Shown: piece after piece, positions 23,572 to 32,146 of the stretch | Position numbering within the stretch: the stretch's first letter is position 1 | How the letters are laid out: each line of letters begins with the position of its first letter | DNA from: Alcanivorax sp. | GTDB lineage: Bacteria > Pseudomonadota > Gammaproteobacteria > Pseudomonadales > Alcanivoracaceae | Direction of reading: 5' to 3' | Assembly (NCBI GenBank): GCA_022449455.1 | Contig: JAKUPL010000012.1 | Span: 51,363-115,362 of the forward strand | Length of the DNA: 64,000 nt | Translations under genes and position numbers: made by a program | Notes under the pieces: generated by a model | Databases searched by the model: none | Seen by the model: the letters and a program-made list of their open reading frames with translations, nothing else | What the model was told of the DNA's origin: nothing

Positions 23572-24042
23572 TCAACGGCGATCCACCGGTTGCCCCCGGG
23601 GATCCTCGGAGCCACTGCGCAGCCGGAAGGTCCCCTCACCGATGATCAGCAGGCGTTCCTCGGCGTCGTAGACGTCCACGGTGGAATTGAAGATGCGGCT
23701 GCCCCCGGCCCGCTTGGTGCCGATGGCACGGATGTAACCCTTGCCGCTCTGACCGGTGAAGGTGGTGGTCATGGACAGGGTGATCGCCTTGCGCACCCGG
23801 TCCGGGTACGGGCAAAAGGTGCCGGCGCAGGCGCCGGCCACGTCCAGCAGCGTGGCCAGCACGCCGCCGTGAATCAGCCCGGCCAGGTTCAGGTGACGGT
23901 CAGTGACCTGCAGGCCGAGCACCGCCCGGCCCTCACGCCATTCCAGAAACTCGAAGCCGACCAGGGCGGGAAAGCCGTGGTCGAACTTGCGGTTGGCGGC
24001 CTCCAGGGTGAGCGGCGCCGGGGAATCGCTGTCCGGGCTCAT
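23572..24042 (-). CDS. PaaI/YdiI-like hotdog acyl-CoA thioesterase
   Basis: 156 residues, single hotdog fold. LAGLIHGGVLATLLDVAGACAG carries the family's HGG motif. It lies 35 nt downstream of the IclR regulator and is probably co-transcribed with it, so it may release CoA from stalled intermediates of the adjacent pathway. Acyl specificity unknown. Confidence 0.88.
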   Translation of the reverse strand: MSPDSDSPAPLTLEAANRKFDHGFPALVGFEFLEWREGRAVLGLQVTDRHLNLAGLIHGGVLATLLDVAGACAGTFCPYPDRVRKAITLSMTTTFTGQSGKGYIRAIGTKRAGGSRIFNSTVDVYDAEERLLIIGEGTFRLRSGSEDPRGQPVDRR

Positions 24043-24077
24043 TCCGTCTCTCTCATTGATTCAGTCTCGTCGCGGAT

Positions 24078-24884
24078 TCAGACTTCCCGGCCCTGCACCA
24101 TCTGGCGCACCTGATCCACCACTTCCTTGAGGCGCGGGCCGAGATTTTCGATCAGGATCCGGCGGCTCAGTCGCAGGGACGAACCGCCACAATTGAACGG
24201 CACCACCTGGCCACCGTTGTCCAGGATCAGCGGCACGCCCACGGCGCTCACGTCCCGGTTCCACTCTCCGTCGGAGGTGACGAAGCCGTACTGTTGGTAT
24301 TCCTTGATCGCCCGCTGCAGCCCGCGCTGCACTTCCGGCCAGGCGTCCGGGTTCTGGGCGCGAATCGCTTCGTAATAAGGCTCACGCTCGTTCTCCGGCA
24401 ACGCCGCCAGCAGGGCGCGCCCGGCGGCCGAGGTGCCGGTGGCCACCCGTGAGCCCACGGACAGCCGCAACACCAGCGGTCCGGAGCCCTGGCACACCTG
24501 AATATAGGTCATCGAGGCGCCGTCCGGCGCGGCGATGGCCACCATGCAATCGGTGGCGTCGGCCAGTTCCTGCATGAAGGGCCGGGCGATGTCACGTACC
24601 CCTTCGCTGGCCAGATAACGGTAGCCCAGATCCAGCACCCCCGGCCCCAACCGGTACTTCTCCAGATTTTCCGCGTAGCGCAGATAGCCGAGCTGCGTCA
24701 GGGTGGCGGTCATCCGCGACACCGTGGGGCGCGGGATGTTGGTGCGTTTGGCCAGTTCCGCGTTGCCCAGGTATTCGTCGGAAGGGCCGAAACAGCGCAG
24801 GATGTCCAGACCGCGGGCCAGGGCGGTGACAAAATTGCGGTCCTTCTCCGCGGCTCCGTCTTTGCCAAGAGCGGCTCGTCGCAT
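24078..24884 (-). CDS. IclR-family transcriptional regulator
   Basis: 268 residues. Winged helix at about residues 18-80 (ALARGLDILRCFGPSDEYLG, then LAKRTNIPRPTVSRMTATL) and an IclR effector domain ending RQMVQGREV; the PcaR/PobR-like subgroup is suggested by the layout. It is the only IclR gene in the window and follows the SDR gene whose promoter carries site C, so it is the best candidate to bind the site A/B/C palindromes. Effector probably an acid or CoA ester of the pathway; not shown. The 173-nt upstream gap holds AT-rich promoter-like sequence but no clear hexamers. Confidence 0.92.
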   Translation of the reverse strand: MRRAALGKDGAAEKDRNFVTALARGLDILRCFGPSDEYLGNAELAKRTNIPRPTVSRMTATLTQLGYLRYAENLEKYRLGPGVLDLGYRYLASEGVRDIARPFMQELADATDCMVAIAAPDGASMTYIQVCQGSGPLVLRLSVGSRVATGTSAAGRALLAALPENEREPYYEAIRAQNPDAWPEVQRGLQRAIKEYQQYGFVTSDGEWNRDVSAVGVPLILDNGGQVVPFNCGGSSLRLSRRILIENLGPRLKEVVDQVRQMVQGREV

Positions 24885-25057
24885 GGTGTTGTTTCCTTAA
24901 TCAGGCTTCGGGATCGGGGTCGGGCCCCGTTTGTTTCGCGCTTGTTCTTATTCGTCGCGTTTATGGTTGTGTATAAAACGGGCAAATATATCAAAAAGCC
25001 GTTTCACCGAGGAGCCCGACGGCGCCCCGGCGTCAAAATGTCCATCCCGTGGAACAC

Positions 25058-25846
25058 TCAGTGTTTCATTCCCGGCAGGTTCAGCGAGGCGGTGTTGCCG
25101 CCGTCCACCGCCAGGGCCTGGCCGGTGATGTAGCTGGCGTCGTCGCTGGCCAGGAAGGCCATGGCCGCGGCGATCTCTTGAGGTCGGCCGTAGCGGCGAA
25201 GTTCACAGCGGCTGCCCAGCTTTTCTTCTTTGTTGCGCTCGCGGGCGTAGTCGAACACCGGCTTGGTCATGCCGGTCTCGATCAGCCCCGGGCAGATGGC
25301 GTTGACGCGCACGTTGTACTGGCCCAGGTCGCAGGCGGCGGTCTTGGTCAGATTGATCACCGCCGCCTTGGAGGCACTGTAGGCGTTGCCGCCGGCGCCG
25401 GAGCGGATGCCCGCCACCGAGGCGGTATTGACGATGGCGCCGCCGCCCTGCTCGCGCATGTGACGGCCCACCGCGCGGGTGAAGAACACCGGCCCGAGCA
25501 GATTCACATTGAGAATGGCGCGCCAGGTGTCGGTGTCGGTCTCGGTGATGCCGCTGTAGTCGCCGCCGGCAATGCCGGCGTTGTTGCACAGGGCGTGGAT
25601 GCGGCCACGGGCCTCGATCACTTCCGCCACCAGGGCATCCACGGCGTGCTCGTCGGACACGTCCACGGCGCGCAGCAGGGCCTCGCTGCCCGCCGGCAGG
25701 GCCTCACGGGTTTCCGCCAGCCCGGCCTCGTTGCGATCCACCAGCACCAGAAAGGCGCCCTCCTCCGCGAACCGGCTGGCCGCCGCCCGACCAATACCGC
25801 TCGCCGCGCCGGTGATCAACACGGTACGCTGCAGGAATCGCTGCAT
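25058..25846 (-). CDS. short-chain dehydrogenase/reductase
   Basis: 262 residues. TGAASGIG cofactor motif, NNAG, Ser in NTASVAGI and YSASK. Start MQRFLQRTVLITGA has GAGGAG upstream. It is the first gene after promoter site C and precedes iclR on the same strand. Divergent from the aldehyde dehydrogenase. Oxidation of an alcohol before the aldehyde dehydrogenase step is a plausible role, not provable from sequence. Confidence 0.92.
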   Translation of the reverse strand: MQRFLQRTVLITGAASGIGRAAASRFAEEGAFLVLVDRNEAGLAETREALPAGSEALLRAVDVSDEHAVDALVAEVIEARGRIHALCNNAGIAGGDYSGITETDTDTWRAILNVNLLGPVFFTRAVGRHMREQGGGAIVNTASVAGIRSGAGGNAYSASKAAVINLTKTAACDLGQYNVRVNAICPGLIETGMTKPVFDYARERNKEEKLGSRCELRRYGRPQEIAAAMAFLASDDASYITGQALAVDGGNTASLNLPGMKH

Positions 25847-25883
25847 GGTGCTCTCCTCGAATTGCTATTCTATTTTTCAAGCA

Positions 25884-25934
25884 AGATGACATGGGCACGG
25901 GGAGCGGTCAAGATTTCGGAACACCATTCCAAAA
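25884..25934 (-). promoter_or_regulatory. promoter of the SDR/iclR operon with palindromic operator (site C)
   Basis: Minus-strand -35 TTGACC (25911-25906), 16-nt spacer, -10-like TCATCT (25889-25884). TTTCGGAA-CACCA-TTCCAAAA (25914-25934) starts 2 nt upstream of the -35, the same spacing as site A. Best-conserved copy: 7 of 8 arm bases pair. Confidence 0.55.
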
Positions 25935-25978
25935 ATGAACTAGGCAGATTCGTCAGGATGTGGCACGTTGGGCGGTCT

Positions 25979-26115
25979 TTAAAGAAGTTGAAAGTTCAAA
26001 GTTAAAAGTTAAAACGCGAGCCGGGCCCGTTGAACGGAACCGCCCTGCTCGCGCTCAAAGAAAAGCCTCCGACGAGAGCCGCCCTTTCAACTTTTAACTT
26101 TCAACTTGTCACTCG
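25979..26115. repeat. mirrored heptad element E3 (AGTTRAA family)
   Basis: Between divergent SDR and aldehyde dehydrogenase genes. Left array of AGTTGAA/AGTTAAA-type 7-nt units (25979-26014), a GC-rich core of about 70 nt beginning CGCGAGCCGGGCCCG, and an inverted right array (26084-26114) ending shortly before the ribosome-binding site of the aldehyde dehydrogenase. Confidence 0.85.
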
Positions 26116-26134
26116 TTTCCCAGGGAGAGTATTC

Positions 26135-27562
26135 ATGAGTCATCTGGAACAGTTCTATATCAATGGCGGTTGGGTGGCTCCCGGCGCCGACGCCAAACCG
26201 TTCGAAGTGATCAATCCGGCCACCGAGGCCAGCGAAGGCAAGGTGTATCTGGCCGGTCGCGGCGACGTGGACGCGGCCATCCAGGCCGCCCGTGACGCCT
26301 TCGACGACTTCGCCGCCCTGCCGCTGGAAGAGCGGCTGGCGATGCTGGAGCGCCTGATGGCCGCCTACCAGGCCCGCCTGGACGATATGGCCGACGCCAT
26401 CAGTCGGGAAATGGGCGCGCCGCGGCACAGCCTGGCCGCCAAGGTTCAGGCCCCCATGGGTCTGGGTCACATCAAATCGACGCTGGAAGCCGCCCGCGAG
26501 TTCGAGTTCGAGCAAACCCTGGGCCGCGCCACCGTGCGCCGTGAGCCGGCCGGCGTGGCCGCTCTGATCACGCCCTGGAACTGGCCCATGAACCAGGTGC
26601 TCTGCAAGGTGGCGCCGGCCATCGCCGCCGGCTGCACCATGGTGCTCAAGCCCAGCGAGTTCGCGCCCCTGTCCGCCCAGGTGCTGGCCGAAATCGTGGA
26701 CGAGGCGGGGCTGCCCGCTGGCGTCTTCAACATGATCTACGGCGACGGCGCCGAGGTGGGTCCGATGCTGTCCTCGGACCCGCGCGTGGACATGGTGTCA
26801 CTGACCGGTTCCACCCGCGCCGGCGCCTCGGTGAGCAAGGAAGCGGCCGATACCTTCAAGCGCGTGTCCCTGGAACTGGGCGGCAAGTCCGCCAACATCA
26901 TTCTGCCGGACGCCGACTTCCAGAAGGCGGTGGGCCACGGCGTGCAGTCGATGATGAACAACACCGGGCAGAGCTGTAACGCGCCCTCGCGGATGCTGGT
27001 GCCGGCGGACAAGCTGGCCGAGGCGGAAGCCATCGCCGCCCAGGTGTGCGAGAAATTGAAAGTGGGTGATCCCCGGGACGAGAGCACCAAGCTGGGTCCG
27101 ATCGCCAACGAGCGCCAGTTCAAGCGCGTGCAATCGCTGATCGAAAAAGGCATCGAGGAAGGCGCCAAACTGGTGTGCGGCGGCCCGGGCAAGCCGGACG
27201 GCCTGGAGCAGGGCTTTTTCGCCCGGCCCACGGTGTTCAGCCAGGTCAACAACCAGATGCTGATCGCCCGGGAGGAAATCTTCGGCCCGGTGCTGGTGAT
27301 GATGCCCTACGACGACGTGGACCAGGCGGTGGCCATCGCCAACGACTCCGACTACGGCCTGTCCGGCTATGTGTACGGCGCCACCGTGGAGGACGCCGCC
27401 GAGGTGGCCGCGCGGCTGCGCACCGGCATGGTCCACCTGAACGGCGCGCAGCTGGACCTGCCCGCCCCGTTCGGCGGCTACAAGCATTCCGGCGTGGGCC
27501 GGGAATGGGGCGTGTACGGGCTGGAGGAATTCCTGGAAGTGAAGTCCGTGTTCCACCCCTGA
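26135..27562 (+). CDS. NAD(P)-dependent aldehyde dehydrogenase
   Basis: Oxidises an aldehyde to the acid. 475 residues from ATG 26135 (MSHLEQFYINGGWVAPG), with GGGAGAG upstream. LELGGKSANII holds the general-base Glu and NTGQSCNAPSRMLVP the catalytic Cys. PWNWPMNQVLCKVAPA and KPSEFAPLSA are cofactor blocks. Followed after 13 nt by a crotonase-fold gene in the same direction, so both form an operon. Confidence 0.94.
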   Translation: MSHLEQFYINGGWVAPGADAKPFEVINPATEASEGKVYLAGRGDVDAAIQAARDAFDDFAALPLEERLAMLERLMAAYQARLDDMADAISREMGAPRHSLAAKVQAPMGLGHIKSTLEAAREFEFEQTLGRATVRREPAGVAALITPWNWPMNQVLCKVAPAIAAGCTMVLKPSEFAPLSAQVLAEIVDEAGLPAGVFNMIYGDGAEVGPMLSSDPRVDMVSLTGSTRAGASVSKEAADTFKRVSLELGGKSANIILPDADFQKAVGHGVQSMMNNTGQSCNAPSRMLVPADKLAEAEAIAAQVCEKLKVGDPRDESTKLGPIANERQFKRVQSLIEKGIEEGAKLVCGGPGKPDGLEQGFFARPTVFSQVNNQMLIAREEIFGPVLVMMPYDDVDQAVAIANDSDYGLSGYVYGATVEDAAEVAARLRTGMVHLNGAQLDLPAPFGGYKHSGVGREWGVYGLEEFLEVKSVFHP

Positions 27563-27575
27563 GCGCGAGGTAACC

Positions 27576-28427
27576 ATGACGACCTACCAGACCCTGGCCG
27601 TGTCCGTGGACCAGGGCGTGGCGCTGATCACCCTGGACCGGCCCGATCAGCTCAACGCCATGAACGCGGACTTCTGGAACGAGCTGCCGGCGGCGGTGCG
27701 TGCCCTGGACGGTGACGGTGGCGTGCGCGCCATCGTCATCAACGCCAATGGCAAGCACTTCACCGCCGGCCTGGACCTGGGCATGTTCGGCGCGCCGCCG
27801 GACCCGGCGGACCGCACCGCCCGGGTACAGAAAGCGGCGCGCTTCCGCCAGCACACGGCGCTGATGCAACAAAGCTTCAGCGCCCTGGAGGACTGCCGCG
27901 TGCCGGTGATCGCCGCGCTGCACGGCGGCTGCATCGGCGGCGGCGTGGACCTGATCAGTGCCTGCGACCTGCGCTACGCCAGCGCCGACGCCTTTCTCAC
28001 CATCTACGAGATCAACGTGGGGCTGACCGCCGACGTGGGCACCTTCCCGCGCCTCTGCAAGCTGCTGCCGGAAGGCATCGTCCGTGAACTGGCCTACACC
28101 GGCCGGCGCATGGGCGCCCCGGAAGCGGAGCGCCGGGGCCTGTTCAACGCGGTGCTGGACGACCGCGAGGCGACCCTGGAAAAAGCGCTGGCGGTGGCCC
28201 GGGAGATCGCCGGCAAGTCGCCGTTGGCGGTGCACGGCTGCAAGCGGATGATCACCTACGCCCGCGACCACAACACCGCCGACGCGCTGGATTACGTGGT
28301 GACCTGGAACGCCGGCATGCTGCACGTGGAAGAAGTGCAGGCCGCCATCGAGGCGGGCAAGCAGGGTGGCGAAGGTGATTTCACACCGCTGCCACCGATG
28401 GCCGACCAGGTGAAGGGCGGCGTCTGA
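27576..28427 (+). CDS. crotonase-family protein, delta3,5-delta2,4-dienoyl-CoA isomerase (ECH1)-like
   Basis: 283 residues. The block ISACDLRYASADAFLTIYE and INVGLTADVGTFPRLCK matches ECH1, which uses one Asp (ACD), one Glu (YEINVG) and a second Asp (TADVGT); all three are present. ECH1 isomerises 3,5-dienoyl-CoA from odd-position double bonds. Plain enoyl-CoA hydratases lack the ADVGT block, so this is a better name than hydratase. Ends convergently with the SMP-30 gene over a shared stem-loop. Confidence 0.88.
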   Translation: MTTYQTLAVSVDQGVALITLDRPDQLNAMNADFWNELPAAVRALDGDGGVRAIVINANGKHFTAGLDLGMFGAPPDPADRTARVQKAARFRQHTALMQQSFSALEDCRVPVIAALHGGCIGGGVDLISACDLRYASADAFLTIYEINVGLTADVGTFPRLCKLLPEGIVRELAYTGRRMGAPEAERRGLFNAVLDDREATLEKALAVAREIAGKSPLAVHGCKRMITYARDHNTADALDYVVTWNAGMLHVEEVQAAIEAGKQGGEGDFTPLPPMADQVKGGV

Positions 28428-28430
28428 TAC

Positions 28431-28457
28431 GGCATCGCGACCGACGGTTGCGATGCC
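28431..28457. terminator. bidirectional stem-loop between convergent genes
   Basis: GGCATCGC and GCGATGCC pair fully, extended by ACCG/CGGT after one G-T mismatch, with a one-nt loop centre. It spans almost the whole 37-nt gap between the isomerase and SMP-30 genes. No T-run, so termination strength is unclear. Confidence 0.55.
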
Positions 28458-28464
28458 CGCCGGT

Positions 28465-29385
28465 TCAGACGTTCAGAAAGTTCAGCGGCAGTCCCGGCCG
28501 CTCCCACGGCATGGACACCAGCTTGCCGGCGCTGGACAAGGTGATGTAGGCGGTGCGCAGCCCTTCGCCGCCGAAGCAGATGTTGGTGGTCACCAGATCG
28601 TCGGTGGGCACGTGGCGGACACTGGCGCCGTCCGGCGAGAAGAGGGTGATGCCGGAATGGTAGATGGTGGCCACGCAGATGTTGCCGTCGGCGTCCACCG
28701 CCAGGGAATCGAAATAGCAGAACTCCGAGGGCTGCCCCACCAGGCGCCCCGGCCGGCGCGGCCCCGGCGGGCGCGCCACCTCCCCTTCACCGATAATATC
28801 CATGGCCCACAGCCGGCCCGGCAGAGTATCGGCCACGTACACGGTCTTTTCATCCGGCGACAGCCCGACCCCGTTGGCGGTGGGAATCGGAAACACCGCT
28901 TCACGGATAAAGGAGCCGTCGATGCGGGCGTAGTACAAACCGCCCCGGTCCTGGCTGCGGCCCCGGCCCTTGCCCAGGTCTGTGAACCAGAAACCACCCT
29001 GTTTATCGAACACGATGTCATTGGGGCCCTTGAGCGGCTCGCCGTTCACTTCCGTGTACAGCACCTCCACCTTGCCGGTGTCCAGGTCGATGCGCTCGAT
29101 GCGCCCGCCGGAGTAGTCCTCGGGCATATCGCCGGGCAACAGCAGACCGTCCTTCTCGTGGAACTGCATGCCACCGTTGTTGCACACGTAGCAGGCGCCG
29201 TCCGGCCCGATGGCGGCGCCGTTGGGCCCGCCACCGGGCTCGGCGATGGTCTCCTTGCGACCATCGGGATGCACCCGGGTCAACCGCCCGGCGGCGATCT
29301 CCACCACGATAAAGGTGCCGTCGGGCATGGCGATGGGCCCCTCCGGGAACAGCAGCCCATCGGTGATCACGCTGTAGTCGGCCAT
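28465..29385 (-). CDS. SMP-30/gluconolactonase-family protein
   Basis: Six-bladed beta-propeller hydrolase family that opens lactones, 306 residues. FPEGPIAMPDGTFIVVE holds the N-terminal metal Glu, GPNDIVFDKQGGFWFTD the Asn and Asp ligands, PTANGVGLSPDEKTVYVAD the following block. It is 24 nt downstream of an SDR gene. In a pathway with hydroxyacyl-CoA kinases a lactonase could supply gamma-hydroxy acids from lactones; this is inference. Confidence 0.88.
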   Translation of the reverse strand: MADYSVITDGLLFPEGPIAMPDGTFIVVEIAAGRLTRVHPDGRKETIAEPGGGPNGAAIGPDGACYVCNNGGMQFHEKDGLLLPGDMPEDYSGGRIERIDLDTGKVEVLYTEVNGEPLKGPNDIVFDKQGGFWFTDLGKGRGRSQDRGGLYYARIDGSFIREAVFPIPTANGVGLSPDEKTVYVADTLPGRLWAMDIIGEGEVARPPGPRRPGRLVGQPSEFCYFDSLAVDADGNICVATIYHSGITLFSPDGASVRHVPTDDLVTTNICFGGEGLRTAYITLSSAGKLVSMPWERPGLPLNFLNV

Positions 29386-29409
29386 GTTGTTCTCCTTATT
29401 CAGCCGCGA

Positions 29410-30210
29410 TCAGCCTTTCTCGTTGAACATGGCGATACGACCGCCGTCCACCACCAGATCATGGCTGTTGATGAAGCTGCCCTCGTCGCTGGCCAGGAAC
29501 ACCGCCGCGAAAGCGATATCGTCGGCCAGGCCGGAGCGCGGTAACGGCGTGGCCTTGGCCAGGTTGGCCTGCAGCTTTTCCATCTTGCGCTGGTTTTCCT
29601 CATCGCTGAGGCCCTGGGCGCGCTGGGAACCGCCCCAGAAAATCGGCGTGGCCACGGCGCCGGGGGAGATGGCGTTGACGCGGATATTGAATTCGCCCAG
29701 CTCGGCGCCGGCCAGGCGGGTCATGTGCGCCACCGCCGCCTTGGCGCCGGAATACAGGTAGCCCCCCTGATTGAGACGGTGGCCGGCGATGCTGGCGTTG
29801 TTGATGATGCTGCCGCCGCCGTTTTCCTTCATCACCCGGGCGGCGTGCTTGATGCCGAACGCCGGCGCGCCGATCAGCAGGCGCATGATGCGGGCGAATT
29901 CGGCTTCATCAAAGGTATCCACGCCGGTGCGGTCGCCGGCGCCGGCGTTGTTGAACAGGCAGTCCAGGCGCCCGAACCGTTCCACCGTGAAATCCACCAG
30001 GGCGGCGATGTCGTTCTCATCCATGATGTCGGTGCGCTTGAACACCGCGCGCTCGCCCAGCTCCTTGGCCAGGGCCTCGCCCTTGTCCTCGGAGCGGCCG
30101 GCCAGCACCACGGTGGCGCCCTCCTCGATAAAACGCCGCGCGGTGGCCTCGCCGATGCCGGAGGTGGCGCCGGTGATCACGGTAATCTTATTCGCCAAAC
30201 GATTCGTCAT
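29410..30210 (-). CDS. short-chain dehydrogenase/reductase
   Basis: 266 residues, TGATSGIG, NNAG, NNASIAG and YSGAK. C-terminus SHDLVVDGGRIAMFNEKG is typical of classical SDRs. Same strand as, and 24 nt before, the SMP-30 gene; separated from the next SDR upstream by heptad element E4. Confidence 0.92.
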   Translation of the reverse strand: MTNRLANKITVITGATSGIGEATARRFIEEGATVVLAGRSEDKGEALAKELGERAVFKRTDIMDENDIAALVDFTVERFGRLDCLFNNAGAGDRTGVDTFDEAEFARIMRLLIGAPAFGIKHAARVMKENGGGSIINNASIAGHRLNQGGYLYSGAKAAVAHMTRLAGAELGEFNIRVNAISPGAVATPIFWGGSQRAQGLSDEENQRKMEKLQANLAKATPLPRSGLADDIAFAAVFLASDEGSFINSHDLVVDGGRIAMFNEKG

Positions 30211-30227
30211 GGTTGTTCTCCTTGAGA

Positions 30228-30333
30228 GGCGGCTAACGCCGCCGATACAGGATTCAGGATGCAGGATTCAGGAGAGCCGTTCTGGCAATTCTTCATCCTG
30301 TATCCTGCACCCTGAATCGCGGCTGAAAGCCGC
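30228..30333. repeat. mirrored heptad element E4 (CAGGAT family)
   Basis: Hairpin GGCGGC-TAAC-GCCGCC (30228-30243), left array of 7-nt units (30244-30273), short core of about 19 nt starting GAGCCGTTCTGGC, inverted right array (30293-30318), hairpin GCGGC-TGAAA-GCCGC (30319-30333) touching the stop of the next SDR. Confidence 0.85.
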
Positions 30334-31112
30334 TAGTAGGCCGAGACGCCGCCGTCCACGGCGATCGCCTGGCCGTTCATATAAGTGTTCGCCGGCGACA
30401 GCAGCATCAGCATCACGGCGACGATTTCCTCGGGCTCGCCGATGCGCTTCATGGGGCTGCCGGCGGCCATCATCGCCAGGGTTTTGTCCGCGTCGCCGCC
30501 GCTGGCCAGGCCATCGCCCTCCAGCATGGGCGTACGGGTGTAATAAGGGCAGATGGCGTTGACGCGAATGTTCTTGCGGCCGCACTCCACGGCGGCGGTG
30601 CGGGTCAGCCCGATCACCGCGTGCTTGGCGGCGGCGTAGGCGCCGATCTTGGGCCCGCCGCCGATGCCGGCCATGGAACTGGTATTGAGGATGGCGCCGC
30701 CACCACTCTGGCGCAGGGCGGGGATCTGGTGCTTCATGCCGAACATCACGCCTTTCACATTGACGTTGATCTGCTGATCGAGCAGCTCACCGGTCAGTTC
30801 TTCCATGCCCAGAAAACCGTGGGCGATACCGGCATTGTTGGCGGCCAGATCCAGGCGACCGTGGTGCTCCAGAGCGACGTCCACCAACGCCTTGCAATCC
30901 GCCTCGCTGGACACATCGCAGCGCCGGGCCAGGGCGGTCACGCCCTCGCTTTCCAGGTCCACCGCCAGCTTATCCAGGGCGTCCACATTGAGATCGCCGA
31001 GCACCAGCCGCGCCCCGCGCCGCCCCAGCTCCCGCGCCAACAAGGCGCCGAAACCACTGGCGGCGCCGGTGATCAGCGCCACCTTGCCGGTGAAATCCAA
31101 TACGGGATCCAT
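30333..31112 (-). CDS. short-chain dehydrogenase/reductase
   Basis: 259 residues from ATG 31112 (MDPVLDFTGKVALITGA), with GGAGG 5 nt upstream; the frame extends to 31160 without similarity. TGAASGFG, NNAG, NTSSMAGIGG and YAAAK. One of three consecutive SDR genes, each separated by a heptad element. Confidence 0.92.
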   Translation of the reverse strand: MDPVLDFTGKVALITGAASGFGALLARELGRRGARLVLGDLNVDALDKLAVDLESEGVTALARRCDVSSEADCKALVDVALEHHGRLDLAANNAGIAHGFLGMEELTGELLDQQINVNVKGVMFGMKHQIPALRQSGGGAILNTSSMAGIGGGPKIGAYAAAKHAVIGLTRTAAVECGRKNIRVNAICPYYTRTPMLEGDGLASGGDADKTLAMMAAGSPMKRIGEPEEIVAVMLMLLSPANTYMNGQAIAVDGGVSAY

Positions 31113-31174
31113 AGCAGCCTCCATCAGGCACCGGTGCGCATGGCGGGACCACCGCCTCACCCAACGCCAGTGCG

Positions 31175-31245
31175 AAGTTAAAAGTTAAAAGTTAAAAGTT
31201 GAAGGCGGCTACGAAGCCGCCCTTTTCACTTTCAACTTTCAACTG
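31175..31245. repeat. mirrored heptad element E5 (AGTTRAA family)
   Basis: Most compact copy. Four AGTTAAA/AGTTGAA units (31175-31203), core hairpin GGCGGCT-ACGA-AGCCGCC (31204-31221), inverted array (31223-31245) ending 3 nt before the SDR stop. The two arms can fold into one long stem. Confidence 0.85.
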
Positions 31246-31248
31246 CTT

Positions 31249-32016
31249 TCAAATGGTGAACCCGCCGTCCACCACCACACACTCGCCGGTCACGTAACTG
31301 GATGCGTCGGACACCAGATACAGCACCGTGCCGGCCATTTCGCGGGGCTCGGCGTGGCGGTGCATGGGGATTTGCGCGATGGCGCTTTTGTAGATGGCTT
31401 CCTGCTCGAACAGGGCGCCGGCGAACTTGGTTTTGGTCAGGCCGGGCAGCAGCGCGTTGACGCGGATGTTGAACTCGGCGCATTCCTGGGCGAAGGATTT
31501 GGTCATGCTGATCACCGCCGCCTTGGAGATCGAGTAAATGCCCTGCATGTTGCCCGGCGACAGCCCGTTGATGGAGGCGGTGTTGACGATGGCGCCGCCG
31601 CCGTTTTCACGCATCAGTTTGGCCCCTTCCACGGACATGTAGAAATAGCCGCGCAGGTTCACGTCCACGGTCTTGTCGAAGGCCGCCACCGGCGTGTCCA
31701 GGATGTGGCCGAAGTAGGGATTGGCGGCGGCATTGTTGACCAGGATGTCCAGTTTGCCGCCGTGGGCGCCTTTCACGTGCTCGAAGAGCGCTTCGATCTG
31801 CGCCATCTCACCGATGTGGCAGGCGAACGCCTCGGCGCTGCCGCCGGCGTCGGTGATGGCGTCGGCCACCGCCTGGCAGCCGTCGATCTTGCGGCTGGAG
31901 ACGATCACGTGGGCGCCCTGCTCCGCCAGCAGTTTGGCGATTTCCTCGCCGATGCCCCGGCTGGCGCCGGTGACCAGGGCGATCTTACCGTTCAGATCAA
32001 ACAGGTTGGTGCTCAT
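31249..32016 (-). CDS. short-chain dehydrogenase/reductase (module 2)
   Basis: 255 residues, MSTNLFDLNGKIALVTGA start, TGASRGIG, NTASINGL and YSISK. The N-terminal third parallels the module 1 SDR at 11216-11980 (LFDLxGKxALxTG, VxVSSRK). With the kinase directly upstream on the same strand and the ACAD beyond it, it completes the module 2 triplet. Confidence 0.93.
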   Translation of the reverse strand: MSTNLFDLNGKIALVTGASRGIGEEIAKLLAEQGAHVIVSSRKIDGCQAVADAITDAGGSAEAFACHIGEMAQIEALFEHVKGAHGGKLDILVNNAAANPYFGHILDTPVAAFDKTVDVNLRGYFYMSVEGAKLMRENGGGAIVNTASINGLSPGNMQGIYSISKAAVISMTKSFAQECAEFNIRVNALLPGLTKTKFAGALFEQEAIYKSAIAQIPMHRHAEPREMAGTVLYLVSDASSYVTGECVVVDGGFTI

Positions 32017-32029
32017 AAAACTCTCCTGA

Positions 32030-32138
32030 AAAAGTTGAAAGTTAAAAGTGAAAAGTTGAAACGCGAACCGTGCCGTGCGGCGCCCTATTCCGGCACCCGT
32101 GCCCGACCCGCCTTTTAACTTTCAACTTTTAACTTTCC
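32030..32138. repeat. mirrored heptad element E6 (AGTTRAA family)
   Basis: Left array (32030-32061), core of about 50 nt with ACCGTGCCG and CGGCACCCGTGCC, inverted right array (32112-32137). Lies between the SDR start and the kinase stop. Confidence 0.85.
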
Positions 32139-32146
32139 TCTGTTCT